NCBI GenBank assembly: GCA_027186245.1
Contig: CP114484.1
Location: forward strand, 3,174,501 to 3,238,500
Length of the DNA: 64,000 bases
Origin: Coriaria nepalensis
Taxonomy: Eukaryota; Streptophyta; Magnoliopsida; Cucurbitales; Coriariaceae
Direction of reading: 5' to 3'
The stretch's first letter is position 1. Each line of letters starts with the position of its first letter. The translations under genes and the position numbers were made by a program. The notes below the pieces were generated by a model. That model was not told the DNA's origin, did not search any database, and was given only the letters and a program-made list of their open reading frames with translations. Shown here one piece after another: positions 34,213 through 46,590 of this stretch.

Positions 34213-35244
34213 TGGTTCATGAATAAGTCTTGGATCATCAATAAAATGTATTACTTAGGGATATATATTGTTGCAATTCAATATATAGAACCGGGTTTTG
34301 AATGATTAATGTATGTACATTAACTAGTTAATAACTTAATGTAGTTGCATGTTATATTTGTTTAGGAAAATGGTAAGGAGACTAAAAAGGGATACGACTC
34401 TTTACCGATTCATGTCAACTCGAAGAATGTCCGGTGCATCTCGAAGAAGGTCCAGTGCATCTACACTTTGTGTTATTTGCCCAAAAATCTCTCCACGTCA
34501 ACCACTTGGCTGACTCTTTTATTTATTTATTTTTGAATCAGCTCCCTAACCTAAAAGATACACAACAAGCAAGCACCCAAAAACTCCAATACTTCTACTT
34601 TTATTGCTCTCGCCATTTTTGACCCACATCCCAGCTCCTCCTTGTTGCTCGTCTCAGGTTGCCGCCGAGTTCTCTACTCATCTCTAATGACCCTTCAGTT
34701 CACTGCTCATTAACGTACAAACCACCGGCTGCCCTTATATTAATTCTCTATCCAGTATTGATTTTCTAATTTCAACACTAAAATTCTGTGGGGTGGGGTG
34801 GGGGGGGGGGGGGGGAATGTAAAGATAAGAACTTTTAAATTTTGGAAATATCAGAATTCGAAAATGATCTGTATCAAGCAGATATAGGTATTAAACTTCT
34901 TCATCATGTTGATCAAGCTTCAACGATGGTAGAATGAGGAGTAAATAGAAAACCCCAATATCCAAATAATTATCAAAATGTAGCTGGAAATTAGACTCGA
35001 AACTCTATTTCTAATCAAAATTAGATTAAATCTTGAACGTCTAAAACAAAAAACCACCAAAAGATCTCGAGAAAATAATAAAAAGCTTACGATTCTCTAA
35101 ATTAGAAAGGGATGGACGAGCTAACGTCAAATTAGTGAAGGAGAGATAAACTAGAAGATGTCAATCATGGTCCTCCGATTTGAAAATTGGAGAATATTGA
35201 GCCTACATCAGTCCAACCGCCACTATTGGCCTCCAGCTCGACCA
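34213..35244. other. Non-coding spacer with G-rich tract
   Basis: 3' flank of the Aux/IAA gene and spacer before a copia element. It contains a G-rich run at 34789-34815 (GGGG-T-GGGG-T then about 16 G). No gene is recognised. Confidence 0.5.
34789..34815 (+). repeat. Poly-G tract
   Basis: 'ggggtggggt' followed by about sixteen G. It satisfies a simple G-quadruplex pattern. The length may be uncertain because of sequencing error in homopolymers. Confidence 0.85.
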
Positions 35245-35868
35245 TGTTTGAAGTAAGTGAAGCTTCAAACTAATGTAATTTTTTGCTGACTTTTTGATTG
35301 ATGCATTTTTTGGCGTTGACTCTTCAAAAAAAAAAAGTTGTTCTTTACCATTTAACATGTGGGAATTGAAATCGGATCGATCAGACAAGTATTGATCAAA
35401 TTATTCTAATTTCTACTTATAACACTAGTTTATACCAGACAGTATATACATTATCCAGTTGCTAATATTTTAGAGGCAAATTCAGGTTGCAAGCAATTTT
35501 ATTATGTCCATCTAGACTTCTTGGAGTTGCTTGTGGTGAGTAAGAAGGAGCATACTAGATTATGATCATTTTTAGTCCAAAAGCAGTGCAACTACATCGG
35601 TTAGTAAGTTTACTGTTTTCTATTTTTCTTTTGCATATCAACCATACTTGTGATTGTAAGTGTTGAGAAGGTCATTCCATAAGTCTTAGTCTAGTAGTTT
35701 AAGGATGTTTTAAATGCTTGTACATTATTGTATTTGTTTGTTTAGTGTTTGTAATATTAAGCAAGTTTTCTTGCTAATGAATGTATGTTATGAAATTTTC
35801 AAAAATAGAACACCCCTCTCTATTTTCCTTGAGTTTGAACGTTGTTATTTATTATACACTTGACTAGT
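35245..35868 (+). repeat. 5' LTR of the + strand copia element
   Basis: Matches 40000-40616 along its length, for example 'attttattatgtccatctag' and 'gtaatatt(t)aagcaagtttt'. The two copies differ clearly by point changes and indels, so the insertion is old. The right end is set by the start of the primer-binding site. Confidence 0.8.
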
Positions 35869-35965
35869 ATCAGAGGATAGATTATAAAAGATCAAACTTT
35901 CATAACACTCATCTCATTGTTTTCTTCTTAAACCAAATCAAAAGCAAATACTCAGTTAATACACA

Positions 35966-36860
35966 TGTCTAGTGAGAAGCTCAATGTTTCTAGTCCTCCT
36001 ATGTTTGATGGGGAAAATTTCTAATTCTGGTTAACAAAGATGAGCATCTATCTGAGAGCTAATGGCTTATGGAGTACGGTAGAGAAGAGGTATGAAGAAC
36101 TAAATACAGAATTGGACTATACTATCCAACAGATCAAGGAACATGCCATAGCAGAGGAGAGGAACTATAATGCCTTGTCAACATTACATGTAGCCATTAA
36201 TGACAAGGTTTTCTCATTCATTATTGGCATCACAGAAGCCAAAGAAGCTTGGGATGCCTTAAAGGTAGAATTTCAAGGTAAAAAGAGAGTCAAAACTATT
36301 AGACTTCTCAATCTCAAAAGAGAGTATGAGAGACTGAAAATGCCTCAGACAGAAACCATCAAAGATTACACCGGTAGATTGATGGAAGTCACAAATCAAA
36401 TGAAGCTATTGAGGGAATATGTTATTGATAAGATGTTGGTGGGTAAAGTATTGGTCAATGTACCAACTAGATTTGATTCAAAGATTGATGTTATTGAGGA
36501 GAGTAAGGACTTAGATACCTTGAACTTGACAGAACTCATGCACTCTCTTCAAGCAAATAAGCAAAGACATCCAAAGACCAAATAAGAGACCTCATAATGA
36601 GCTTTTCTAGTCCAAAGGAAAGTTTGGAAGAAGAATCAAGCCAACAACTCAGGAGGAGCCTCCAACTCGGGAAAGAAAAAATATCCACCTTACTCTATTT
36701 GTAAGAAGAACAACTTGCAGAAAAATATTGTTATTGGGAAGGGAAACCTCAATGCTTATTTTGTCGAAGGAAAAGATTGCAGAAGGAAAAGAACTCAAAT
36801 GGTAGCTGAAAACCAACAAGCTAATATAGTTGAGGAGGAAGCTGAAAATGAAGAATATCT
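35966..36860 (+). pseudogene. Copia gag
   Basis: An ATG at 35966 opens the usual N-terminus, but a TAA falls right after PMFDGENF, so the long open part is 36040-36585 (181 residues). That part has the copia gag signature (AKEAWDALKVEFQGKKRVKT, then LMEVTNQMKLL, then LTELMHSLQA). A TAA at about 36583 ends it. The nucleocapsid zinc knuckle near 36700-36780 is broken by a frameshift, leaving Cys-containing pieces (YSICKKNN, then the region before KDCRRK). Confidence 0.7.
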
Positions 36861-37560
36861 TTTCATGGCAACAGAAGCTGTGAAGAGCAAGTCCAAGCAT
36901 AAGTGGCTCATTGACAATGGATGCACAAACCATATAACTTATGATGAGAGTCTGTTTAAACAAATTGATAGAAGTTTTTCAACTTCCATTATCATTGGAA
37001 ATGGAGAATCTTTTTAAGCTTGAGGCAGGGAGACTATCTCTGTCAAAACCAAAAGGGAGACAAACTCATTTCAAATGTTCTTTTTATTCCAAATCTGAGT
37101 CATAATTTGTTAAGTGTAGGGCAGATGATGAAGAGTGGATGCATACTACTTTTCAAAGAAGATCATCATACTATTCTGGACTTTAAGAAGAATGAAGTTG
37201 CAAGAGTTTCAATTATGCGCAACAGTTTTATAGTAAAATGGGATCATAAGACCCTGAGGTGCAGTATTGGTAAGTCATGGATTTGGCATAGAAGATTTAA
37301 CCATCTTGATCTCAAAACCATCTAAAAACCAAGTATAAAGGAATAGTGGATGATCTACCAACCATTCAACCTTCAAATAATGTCTGTGAAAATTGCCAAC
37401 TTGAAAAAATTAAAAGGAAACATTTTCCAATGAATCAAGCCTATAAAGTTGAAAACAAGCTCGAGCTGATTCACTTAGATGTATTTGGTACTTTCAAATA
37501 AGTATCTTTGAATGGAAGCAAATACTTCACTATCTTCATTGATGATTTTTCCTGATTTTG
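36860..37560 (+). pseudogene. Copia protease and pre-integrase zinc domain
   Basis: HKWLIDNGCTNHITYDESLF at about 36898-36960 is the aspartic protease active site, but the canonical D-S/T-G is D-N-G here. A stop at about 37015 interrupts it, and LFIPNLSHNLLSVGQMMKSG follows. The HHCC pre-integrase motif reads WIWHRRFNHLDLKT ... CENCQLEK (about 37280-37410) with a stop between. Confidence 0.7.
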
Positions 37561-38780
37561 CTGGATTTTCTTCCTCAAAGAAAAATCTGAAGTGTCCAAC
37601 ACTTCTATGAAATTCAAAAGGCTTATGGAAACACAAAGTGAGAAGAAGTTGAAGATCTTGAGGTCAGATAATAGAGGTGAATATACCTCATTTGAGTTCA
37701 AGTTATTTTATAAAGAACAAAGGATCAAACATAAGCTCACGACTCCATACACTCCACAACATAATGGAGTTTCTGAGAGGAAAAATAAGACCATAATGGA
37801 GATGGTTAGAAACAGATGGCCGAGAAGAAAATTCCAAGAAGATTTTGGGTGGAGGCAGCAAACACATCAGTTTATCTACTGAATAGGCTTCCTACAAAGG
37901 AAATATAAGGAAAAACTCTTTATGAAGCTTGGAACCTGATCAAGCCAAGTGCATCTCATCTAAGAGTGTTTGGCTCAATTTGCTTCTCTCACATTCTAGA
38001 AAGAAAAAGAGAAAAGCTTGGTGTCAAAGTTGAAAAAGGGATATTCATTGGCTACAGCATAGATTCAAAAGCTTATAGAGTTTTTCATCCAACCACCAAG
38101 AAGATTTCTAGGTGTAGAGATATTGTTTTTGATGAACAAAAGGTCTTCGAGTGGGAAGAACAAGCCAATGGTTATTTGAGGTCAGATAATAAAAGTGAAT
38201 ATACCTCATTTGAGTTCAAGTTATTTTATGAAGAACAAAGGATCAAACATAAGCTCACGACTCCATACACTCCACAACATAATGGAGTTTCTGAGAGGAA
38301 AAATAAGACTATAATAGAGATGGTTAGAAACATATGGCCGAGAAGAAAATTCCAAGAAGATTTTGGACGGAGGCAGCAAACACATCAGTTTATCTACTGA
38401 ATAGGCTTCCTACAAAGGCAATATAAGGAAAAACTCTTTATGAAGCTTGGAACCTGATCAAGCCAAGTGCATCTCATCTAAGAGTGTTTGGCTCAATTTG
38501 CTTCTCTCACATTCTAGAAAGAAAAAGAGAAAAGCTCAAAGTTGAAAAGGGAATATTCATTAGCTACAGCATAGATTCAAAAGCTTATAGAGTTTTTCAT
38601 CCAACCACCAAGAAGATTTCTAGGTGTAGAGATATTGTTTTTGAAGAACAAAAGGTCTTCGAGTGGGAAGAACAAGCCAATGGTGAAGACTTGGTAAATT
38701 TCCTTGATGAAAAACATAATATGGTTCCTTCTGTGCATTCAGATAATGATGATGACAATGAGCTATTGAATCCAAGATAG
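37560..38780 (+). pseudogene. Copia integrase core with internal tandem duplication
   Basis: The catalytic triad pieces are all visible: FTIFIDDFS (37530-37550), RSDNRGEYTSFEFKLF (37664 onward) and GVSERKNKTIMEM (37770 onward). A 515-bp segment starting at RSDN is then repeated (see separate entry), so the second Asp and the Glu occur twice. Premature stops occur in each copy after THQFIY. Confidence 0.75.
37658..38684 (+). repeat. About 515-bp tandem duplication within integrase
   Basis: Copy 1 is 37658-38172, copy 2 is 38176-38684, with three bases (tat) between. Copy 2 lacks 6 bp (ggtgtc after 'aagctt') and has only a handful of other changes. The junction reads ...CAAGCCAATGGT|TAT|TTGAGGTCAGATA.... 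The copies are far more alike than the two LTRs, so the duplication came later than the insertion or was homogenised. Confidence 0.95.
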
Positions 38781-38789
38781 AGAAGCATG

Positions 38790-39215
38790 GATGAAGTCTA
38801 TTAAAAGTGTAATGTTGCTCTAATTGAGAAAAGATGCAATGATGAATCTCAAGTTGACTCAAATTGGAAGAAAGCAATTTTGGATGAGCTTGATATGATC
38901 AACAATAATCATACTTGGACTCTTATCGACAAACTTGAGATGAAGAAGATTATTAGATTAAAATGGGTTTTCAAGCTAAAGCTTAATAGATTCAAGGCTC
39001 GATTTGTTGTGAAAAGCTACTCTCAACAATATGGAGTAGACTACACTGATACATTTGACCTAGTGGCAAGGTTGGATACCATAAGGCTTCTAATAGCCTT
39101 AGTAGCTAGTAAAGGATGGTTGATACACCAACTAGATGTTAAGTCTGCTTTCTTAATGAATTTCTTTTTGGGAATGAAGGTATTCAACCTCTCCAAAGGG
39201 ATTTTCATATCTTAG
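38790..39215 (+). pseudogene. Copia reverse transcriptase, N-terminal part only
   Basis: NNNHTWTLIDKLEMKK, then IRLKWVFKLKLN..., FKARFVVKSYSQQYGVDYTD and WLIHQLDVKSAFL are the first RT blocks, with the first catalytic Asp in QLDVKSAF. Immediately afterwards the sequence jumps to FFLGMKV...SKGIFIS, which belongs after the YVDD site. About 100 residues or more including YVDD are missing. Confidence 0.8.
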
Positions 39216-39960
39216 AAGAGATATGCAAATGGCTTGATTACAAAGTTCAACATGAACTCAAGCAAAGCCATGAAAACTCCTTTGTTAGCAATAGAGAAGT
39301 TTGGAAAAAATGATGGTGTAGAGAGAGTTGATGAAACTCATTACAGAGGTGTGATTGGAGAACTGATGTACCTCATAGCAACTAGACCTGATATAATATA
39401 TTCTATCAGCCTCTTATTTCAGTTCATGCATAGTCTAAGTCAATTGCAAATGGAAAGAGCCAAGAGCCTGCTAAGGTATTTGAATGCTACTGCAAATTAT
39501 GGAATTATGTTTGAAAGAACTGAAATGATTCTGGGGGGATATATAGGCAGTGATTGGGCTAACTCTTTAGAAGATTCAAAAAGCACACGTGGCTTATATT
39601 TTTCTCCAAGATCATGCATATTCTGTTGGAGTTCTAAGAAGCAAGGGATGGTTGCATATTCTGAATATGTTGCAGCTTTATCAACGTGTAATCATGCAAT
39701 ATGGCTGAGAAAGATCTTATGTGATTTGGGGGTTGTTTAATCTGCAACCACAATCATTCAGTGTGATAGAAAATCACCTATTGTTATTGCTAAAAATCTT
39801 GTCCATTTTGGATGAACCAGACATATACTAGTTAAGTTTCACTCAATAAAAGAGATGGTGAAAAATGGAGAAATCAGATTAGTCCATTGCAGTTCAGATA
39901 ACCAACATGCTGATGGTTTCACGAAATCATTACCTATTCACAAGTTTTAGTATTTCAGAG
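39216..39960 (+). pseudogene. Copia RNase H region
   Basis: After a stop at about 39216 the frame reads FNMNSSKAMKTPL, then GELMYLIATRPDIIYSISLL, the connection to RNase H, and then the RNase H blocks GYIGSDWANSLEDSKSTRGL (first Asp), CFWSSKKQG-like and YSEYVAALSTCNHAIWLRKI (second acidic residue in 'SEY.A'). After a stop at 39738 the end of the domain continues (QCDRKSPI, HFG-stop-TRHI, NQHADGFTKSLP). Confidence 0.8.
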
Positions 39961-39999
39961 GTAAGATGGGGGGACATTAACAACAGCTTCAAGGAGGAG

Positions 40000-40616
40000 T
40001 GTTTGAAGTAAGTGAAGCTTCAAGCTAAAATTCAATTTTTGGCACCAGAGTTGACTTTTTTATTGATGTCTTTTTTGGTTTTGATTCTTCAACAAAAAGT
40101 CGGTCCTCAATATTTAGAACATGTGGGAATTGAAATTAGATCGATCAGACAAATATTGATCAAATTATGCTTATTTTTGCTTGCTGCTGGTTTATCCATG
40201 ACATCATATACATTATGCAATTGCTTATGTTTTGGAGGCAAATTCAAGTTGCATGTAATTTTATTATGTCCATCTAGACTTCTTGAAGTTGCTCGTGGTG
40301 AAAAAAAAGGAACATAATAGATTATGGTCGTTTTTAGTCCAAAACCAGTAGGTACATTGGTTGATGAAGTTTACTATTTTCTATTTTTCTTTTACATATA
40401 CTTATGATTATAAGTGTTGAAAAGGTCATTCCATAAATCTTACTCTATTTTAAGAATGCTTTAAATGGTTGTCCATTATTATACTTGTTTGTTCAGAATT
40501 TGTAATATTTAAGCAAGTTTTCTTGTTAATGAATATATGTTATGAAATTTCCAAAAATGGAACACTGCTCTCTATTGTTTTTAGTTTGAACGTTATTATT
40601 CATGATGCAATTGATT
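40000..40616 (+). repeat. 3' LTR of the + strand copia element
   Basis: Begins TGTTTGAAGTAAGTGAAGC directly after the polypurine tract AAGGAGGAG. The match with the 5' LTR fades at about 40616. Confidence 0.8.
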
Positions 40617-41013
40617 AGAAAAGTTCTTACAAATTCTTACAGGTCAACAAGATGCGAGGAGCCCCAACTTAGTCTCACTTAAAAAGAAAAAAAAAATGTT
40701 AAATGAGTTAGCCAAGTGATTGACGTGGAAAGATTCAGGTAAGCAATTTTTCTTAGGCTATTTTTATTCCCCTATCATTCACTCATTTACTAATTATGTA
40801 TGCATGTACTCAAGGTACTCATCTAACTCTCGGGCTCTGTATAGATCCACAGTTATCTAGGCTAAGCAACACAAGAGTCAGTAACTCATGTTGTACTAAA
40901 CATGGATTCATAGGTGCTGAAGTAAATCCCAAAATAAGCCCAACCCAATTGATCGATGTTAAATACTAAGAAATATCAAATCCCATGAGAATGAATTTTT
41001 TTTTTTTAATGTT
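40617..41013. other. Spacer between two copia elements
   Basis: About 400 bp with no gene and no LTR similarity; A- and T-runs at about 40690 and 40998. Confidence 0.5.
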
Positions 41014-41018
41014 CATAC
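41014..41018 (+). repeat. Target-site duplication, left
   Basis: CATAC, identical to 48303-48307. Confidence 0.85.
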
Positions 41019-41450
41019 TGTAAGATTAAAACACAACTTATCATAAATTAAACATGAACATATAAACAGTAAGCTGAAAATTAAAATCAATATATATATA
41101 AACCTCCAACCATCGGTACGTAGGACCCTAATGCATTTAGAAGATTTTGGCAATTCTCTGTATATGTATTTGGCTCTTCTAAGCCCTTAAGTGCTTTCTA
41201 TTTAATGGTGTAGATAATGAATGAGAGTTGAGAGTTTAAGGATTGAATAAGGCTCTAGTTCACTTATATACTTCTTTCCATTGAAGAAGTCTACGTGAAG
41301 TTTAGTTACCACTTTCGTTGAGAGTGGGCAGTTTCCAAAATCATGGGTGATGATTTTGAAAAGATTTGGAAAATGGTAAATCGTTGGACTAAAATTATTG
41401 AATAGCCTAAAGTAACGAAAAGCAAAAAAGTAAAAAAGAAAATATTAACA
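41019..41450 (-). repeat. 3' LTR of the - strand copia element
   Basis: Runs from 'tgtaagattaaaacacaact' to 'gaaaatattaaca' on the + strand. It shares 'ggctctagttcacttatata' and 'gaagtctacgtga(a/g)gttta' with the right LTR. Confidence 0.9.
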
Positions 41451-41839
41451 TTCTCCCACTTGATCAGTACATTTTACTCGGCACGATATCCACAACCCAT
41501 TGATTCTCATCCTAAAGAAACAAAATACATGAATCATGGCGATAATTCCTCTAATAATGAGTATTATCTTTCATGTATCACAGTGAATTATGTCTCATAA
41601 ATGCCAATCTATAAGTGGTAACACAACTTAATAAATAGATCATATGTTTATTCTTTGTCCAACATTAATGATTTTTCTCTATATGAATGTGCACGTAAAT
41701 ATGAGAAAACACCACAAATAAATACGAGTTTCTTTAAAATAACATTGTCCATATAATGAAAATCACATCATAAAACCTAATCCATTATGACAACATGATC
41801 TTTAAATCTCAATGGTGGCATGCCTTGTTGTCAAAATAT

Positions 41840-42200
41840 CAACTATCATTATTTTAGTGCTAATATGTTCAATGATCACTTTCATCTCTTTAACACGTTC
41901 TCCCTTATGGCTAAATACTTAATGTCGATGTGCTTGCTTAGAGCACCATTTTTATTATTTTTAGCCATAAAAACATCATCTGAATTGTCACAATACATTC
42001 TCAATGACCTAAAATGGAATCCACAATTCTAAGCCCAGATACGAAACTCGTCATCCATACACCATGCTATCATGAAACGAACTCAACATCCAAAGTGGAA
42101 GTAGCAGTCAAGGTATGCTTTGTGCTCCTCCAAGGTACAGCTCCACCATGCTATCTAAATGTTGATTTGCGTGAATGAACCCAGCCAACAAAGTATGAAT
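41840..42200 (-). pseudogene. Copia RNase H region (reverse strand)
   Basis: The reverse strand reads AVPWRSTKHTLTATSTLDVE, then GLRIVDSILGH and ECIVTIQMMFLWLKI, matching the copia RNase H segment in which 'SW.S.KQ....S..EAE' is conserved. Stops interrupt it. Confidence 0.65.
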
Positions 42201-42479
42201 CTAAGTATCCAACTACCTCTAGATCATCCGATCATCTATACATAAGCATGTAGTCTTTGGTATCTTGAACATACCTTATAACCTTTTTTACAACCTCTTA
42301 ATGGTCTACATCCAGATTTTACTCTACTATCTTCTCCATATTCCTACAACAAATGCAATGTTAGGTCTTGTGCGGACCTGAGCATACATTTGGCTTCCAA
42401 CAACTGAAGCATATGGAATGATTTTTATTTGTTCCCTTTCAAGATCATTTTTTGAGCATTGAACCAAATTAAACTCATC

Positions 42480-43010
42480 ACCTTTCATAATGGGAGCTAC
42501 ACTTTATGAACAATCTTTCATCCGAAATCTCTCTAAAACCTTATTGATATATGTCTCTTGAGACAACCCCAAAATTCTTCGAAATCTGTCTTGATGAATC
42601 TTAATACCAATGATATAAGATGCATCTCCCTATATCTTTCATATCAAAATTTTGAGATAGGAATTGTTTCGCGTCATGCATGAAACCATTATCATTGGCT
42701 GCAAGCAAAATATCGTCCATATATAAAATAAGGAAATTGATCCTGCTCTTACTAACCTTCTAGTATATACATCAATCCACGATGTTCTCTTCAAAGTCAA
42801 ATAAAGAGAGGACATAATGGAATTTTATATAACAATGATGGGAGGCTCGTTTTAATCCATAGATGGACTTCTTAAGCTTGCATACCAAATGCTCACTATC
42901 ACTAGAGGATAATCATTCCGGTTGTTTCTATAAGTCGACATGTCTTCACTTATCTAGAGCAGGAACACCATTTTCGAAAAAAGATACCTAAATACCTGAC
43001 ACAATCGAAT
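42480..43010 (-). pseudogene. Copia reverse transcriptase C-terminal part (reverse strand)
   Basis: The reverse strand reads INFLILYMDDILLAANDNGF with the RT active site YMDD at 42712-42723, followed by QISKNFGVV and DIYQ. The N-terminal RT blocks are not clearly found upstream, possibly because of the insertion at about 43-45 kb. Confidence 0.75.
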
Positions 43011-43169
43011 ACGTTAAAATCAAATGAAGCATGCTATATTTGCACATCTCATAATCCGAGTACATTTTCATTTTCTAGACTATCTATTAATCTCGAAATA
43101 AGAATGCAATTAGAGAAGAGATATACTGAACTTTCCAACTCTACCAAGAACTAGACGGTTCTTCACTCT

Positions 43170-44950
43170 TCTTATTTTTTACCGCCGACCACTAAGTGTC
43201 GCCACCGTTGCTACTGCTGCCACCTGTCGCAAGCCGTCACCTAGCCTCTACCTTTAGTCTACACGGTTGAAAACTCCCTTTTTGGTTGTCTAGGCTTGAT
43301 CTCAACTCATTGAGAATGAAACTTTGAGAGGAAGAAAAGAGAGAGAGAGAAGATGTTGAGAAAAATTCTCATTCATTTCTCTCCTATTGAAGTGGGAGGC
43401 ATAAGTAGATGTATGGGAACCCTAGGAATGTATGCCCTTTTAATCGTATTCGAGTTCCTTGTAGTCTGTTTTAATTTTCATTTTCTGGAAATTAAAATAA
43501 ACATTATAATTCCAAATTAATGTCCAATTTTACCTAGTAAAATACAGACTTTGATTTCGACTTTCATTTAGGTCCATTTAAGCCTATTAACACTTTAATG
43601 AGCAACTCGACTTACTTTTGACTTGAAAAATATTATTTGACCATAAATTCATTAAATCTCCATTTAATAAATTTATCATAAATTAAAATTGTTCTAATTA
43701 ATTATTTACTTTAAAATTATATTTATATCACACTTTGATATGCTAGTAGTGCGAGTTTGACTTAGACTTAACAAATTAAACAAATTAAACAAATTAACTC
43801 TTTAAATCATGTTCATTACGAACGAGTAATAATTTCTCCAATCTAGAATCCAATTGAGATCCAACCAATTTGTGTGTGTGACCGGATAAGTTGTACATTA
43901 TGCCCATAGATGGGCCCACAAAAACTTGTGGGTTTAATCAATTCCAATGAATAGACCATTTGAATCTTGAAAATACTTTCATGTCAAATAGTTAATATGG
44001 TCATTTTCAATGATCAATTAACTCAAACTACCAGACACATATTGGCCTCTAGCAAGGCGTATGGGCTACTCGTGTAATGAGAAGTATGAAAAACCTCAAC
44101 AAGAACCATAGATGACTATTACCGAACTAAATTGATCCTTCAATCTATTCATGGTTACACGAAATCATAAGGCATGGTTTAACTATTAAATCATATTAGA
44201 TTTTCCTTATGAATTATATAAATTCCTATGCAACTAGAGAATGGATTCACAAAACCCTTTTCATACCCTACTACTTTGCACAATGTTTTTCTTCATTACG
44301 TAAGTTATATTATTTATAGAACCATATCCTCTAATATAGAGGTGATGAATCTCATCTTATCATCCTATAGACTTCATGTATGAAAACACAAGTTCAACGA
44401 GTCATCCTTTAGTAAGCTTTTGTTAGGGTCACGTTGGATGATATCAAAGCATGATATCTCGTATGAAAGTATTATTGTGATTTCATATCTCAGCATCACA
44501 AGTACCATAGTTATAGAAAAAACTCATCAAAAATTAATATAATACCAATGAGATTTTTTCAAGTAATCATGTTCAATGATTAAGTCTCTACTAATAATCT
44601 ACATGCCTATCTCAGTATTCTTTAATACCAATGATTATGAAAATATCATTTTTTTTTCAAAGATGATAATGTATGTAATAGTTTCTTCGAATATTTATTA
44701 TCCCATCATGACAATCATATAACTATTAACAATTTGGATCTTAGACTTGAGCCAACTTGTATCTCACCGAGAATAATTTCTATTATGATTTCAAGCGCAT
44801 GTCTAAGACCCGGAAATTTATCAAGTATGGCATGCAATTAATCGTGCATGTAAATTGTTATTTCCAACATAATAACATCATGACATATTATTTGGCTCTA
44901 TTAAATATTGTGCATTCAATTACTTTGGTGATTTATTCAATTCAAGATTG
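43170..44950. mobile_element. Possible nested insertion of unknown type in the - strand copia element
   Basis: Between recognisable RT (to about 43000) and integrase (from about 45500) lies non-coding sequence of a different character: a GC-richer piece (43180-43260), a (GA) tract (43334-43354), then AT-rich DNA with 'gtgtgtgtgaccggataagt' and 'aggcgtatgggctac'. Such phrases remind me of LTRs or leaders of other plant retroelements. No boundaries or target duplication could be fixed. Confidence 0.3.
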
Positions 44951-45699
44951 ATTCTATAAGTATTTGACCTGATTAGGTCATACCCGATTGGTTTGACGGA
45001 CATTATTTCAATCTCCTACTGCACTAAAGCTAATTGTTTCTTGATTCTTATTCACATCTCGTAAGGATGATGATTTAAATTTATGTTGAAGAAATTCCTT
45101 AGTATGCGAATCCATTATGTTATTTATTGTTAATTCTATTTCGTTCACTTTAACTCTTTCATAACTCTTTCGGAAAAAGTGACAATGCAGTAACTAATGT
45201 TTGGGTCACTAATGAGACCTTAATTTTTTTCTTTCACGTATTATTTATAATCGTAGCACAATACTACGTAATTAATGATATCCAAAACCTTTGTTAATTC
45301 ATTCATGAACCTTTTATCCAAAACATTTTCTTTGCTTCAAAAATAGTAATGCATTTACTTTAATTTATCGGTTGATGCTTATTTCAAAACTATTTCAATC
45401 AACCGATTTAGTTAATTAGCATAAGATGAAATATCATGTGGTTTCAATTTTTATGATTGAAAATTAAAGTTTGTGAAAACTTTAATCTCACTCTATAATC
45501 TCTATGGACTAAGAACATATCCTTATTTCTTCTTAAGAGCAATATAATGTTATTAATCACATCTTGAAGTCATCAAATTAGATTCCTTAATTCATGCTCT
45601 CAGCACTTAGATCATCGGGGACATCCGATTTTGTACATAAAATACATGATATAACTTATAGCCTTGTATAGGCCATTTAATTCGTATGTTTTATTTTCC

Positions 45700-46164
45700 T
45701 TTATATCTTGGATAACGTGCTTTGAAAAATAAGATACCATGATATTTCTCATATTTTCATTTATCAAAATTTTTTATATTAAACCTTTTTAGTACTTTAC
45801 TAATATATGTCAATGGATTAAGCCAATCACTCATGTTGAATATATCACTATAAATGAAGTATTTTTGACCATATGAGTCTATGTTTGGAGTACAAATATC
45901 TGTATGTATGACCTCTAATATGTCTGTGCTCCTCTTGGCACCATTCTTTGACTTGTTGGTCTGCTTTCCCTTTATTCAGCCTACACAATTCCCAAAATCA
46001 TTGAAATCTAAAGTATCAAGTACTCCATCATTTATTAATATTTTAATTCTTTTTATGGAGATATGTCCCAATCTTCGGTGCTTCAACATATAAGATTCAT
46101 CGAAAATAGGCATCATTTTGCAAATTAATGCAGTACAGACCATCGGACAATATACCATTCCCAA
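45700..46164 (-). pseudogene. Copia pre-integrase and integrase start (reverse strand)
   Basis: The 46164-45976 frame reads ...ESYMLKHRRLGHISIKRIKI then LINDGVLDTLDFNDFGNCVG, the GAG-pre-integrase His motif (HRRLGHIS) and the first Cys. The frame continues past 45976 as KQTNKSKNGAKRS, then ILEVIHTDIC and KYFIYSDIFN, the start of the integrase core with its first Asp in HTDIC. Confidence 0.75.
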
Positions 46165-46539
46165 CGAAATCAGATTTATAAAATAATCTTAAACATGTGT
46201 TAGAAAATGTAAAGGAATAACTAAACCGTACAAGTCTCGAAACTAGAAAAACTTAAAATATAAAAGGTATTTTCTACGTTTAAAATGAAACCACTACATA
46301 AAACTAAACTGCATGTCCCAATAGCCTTAACATGTGAACGCATCTTGTTTCCTGAAAAGATACATTGTTCACTTCCCATTGGCTTCCTTAGGCATTACAA
46401 ACCCTGCACGGAATTCGAAATGTGTATTGTTGATCCAGAATCAACCCACCATGTGTTAACATTAATATCAACCATATTAGATTCATATGTAACTAGTGAG
46501 ATTGGGTTGCCTTTCTTTTCAAGCAATTTTTGATACTTT

Positions 46540-46590
46540 GGTGCAATCCTTCCTCATGTTTCCCTTCCTTTTACAAAAGAAACACTAGGA
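46540..46590 (-). pseudogene. Gag zinc knuckle (reverse strand)
   Basis: Reads CFFCKRKGNMRKDC, a CCHC knuckle with the His replaced by Asn. Confidence 0.7.

Larger units (their letters stand above)
35245..40616 (+). mobile_element. Ty1/copia retrotransposon, decayed, with internal duplication and RT deletion
   Basis: Direct LTRs (35245-about 35868 and 40000-about 40616) start TGTTTGAAGTAAGTGAAGC. A primer-binding site resembling the initiator-Met type (tagtatcagagg, about 35868-35879) follows the 5' LTR, and a polypurine tract (aaggaggag, 39991-39999) precedes the 3' LTR. Domain order gag, protease, integrase, RT, RNase H identifies Ty1/copia. No target duplication was found, and the outer LTR ends are approximate. 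Confidence 0.85.
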
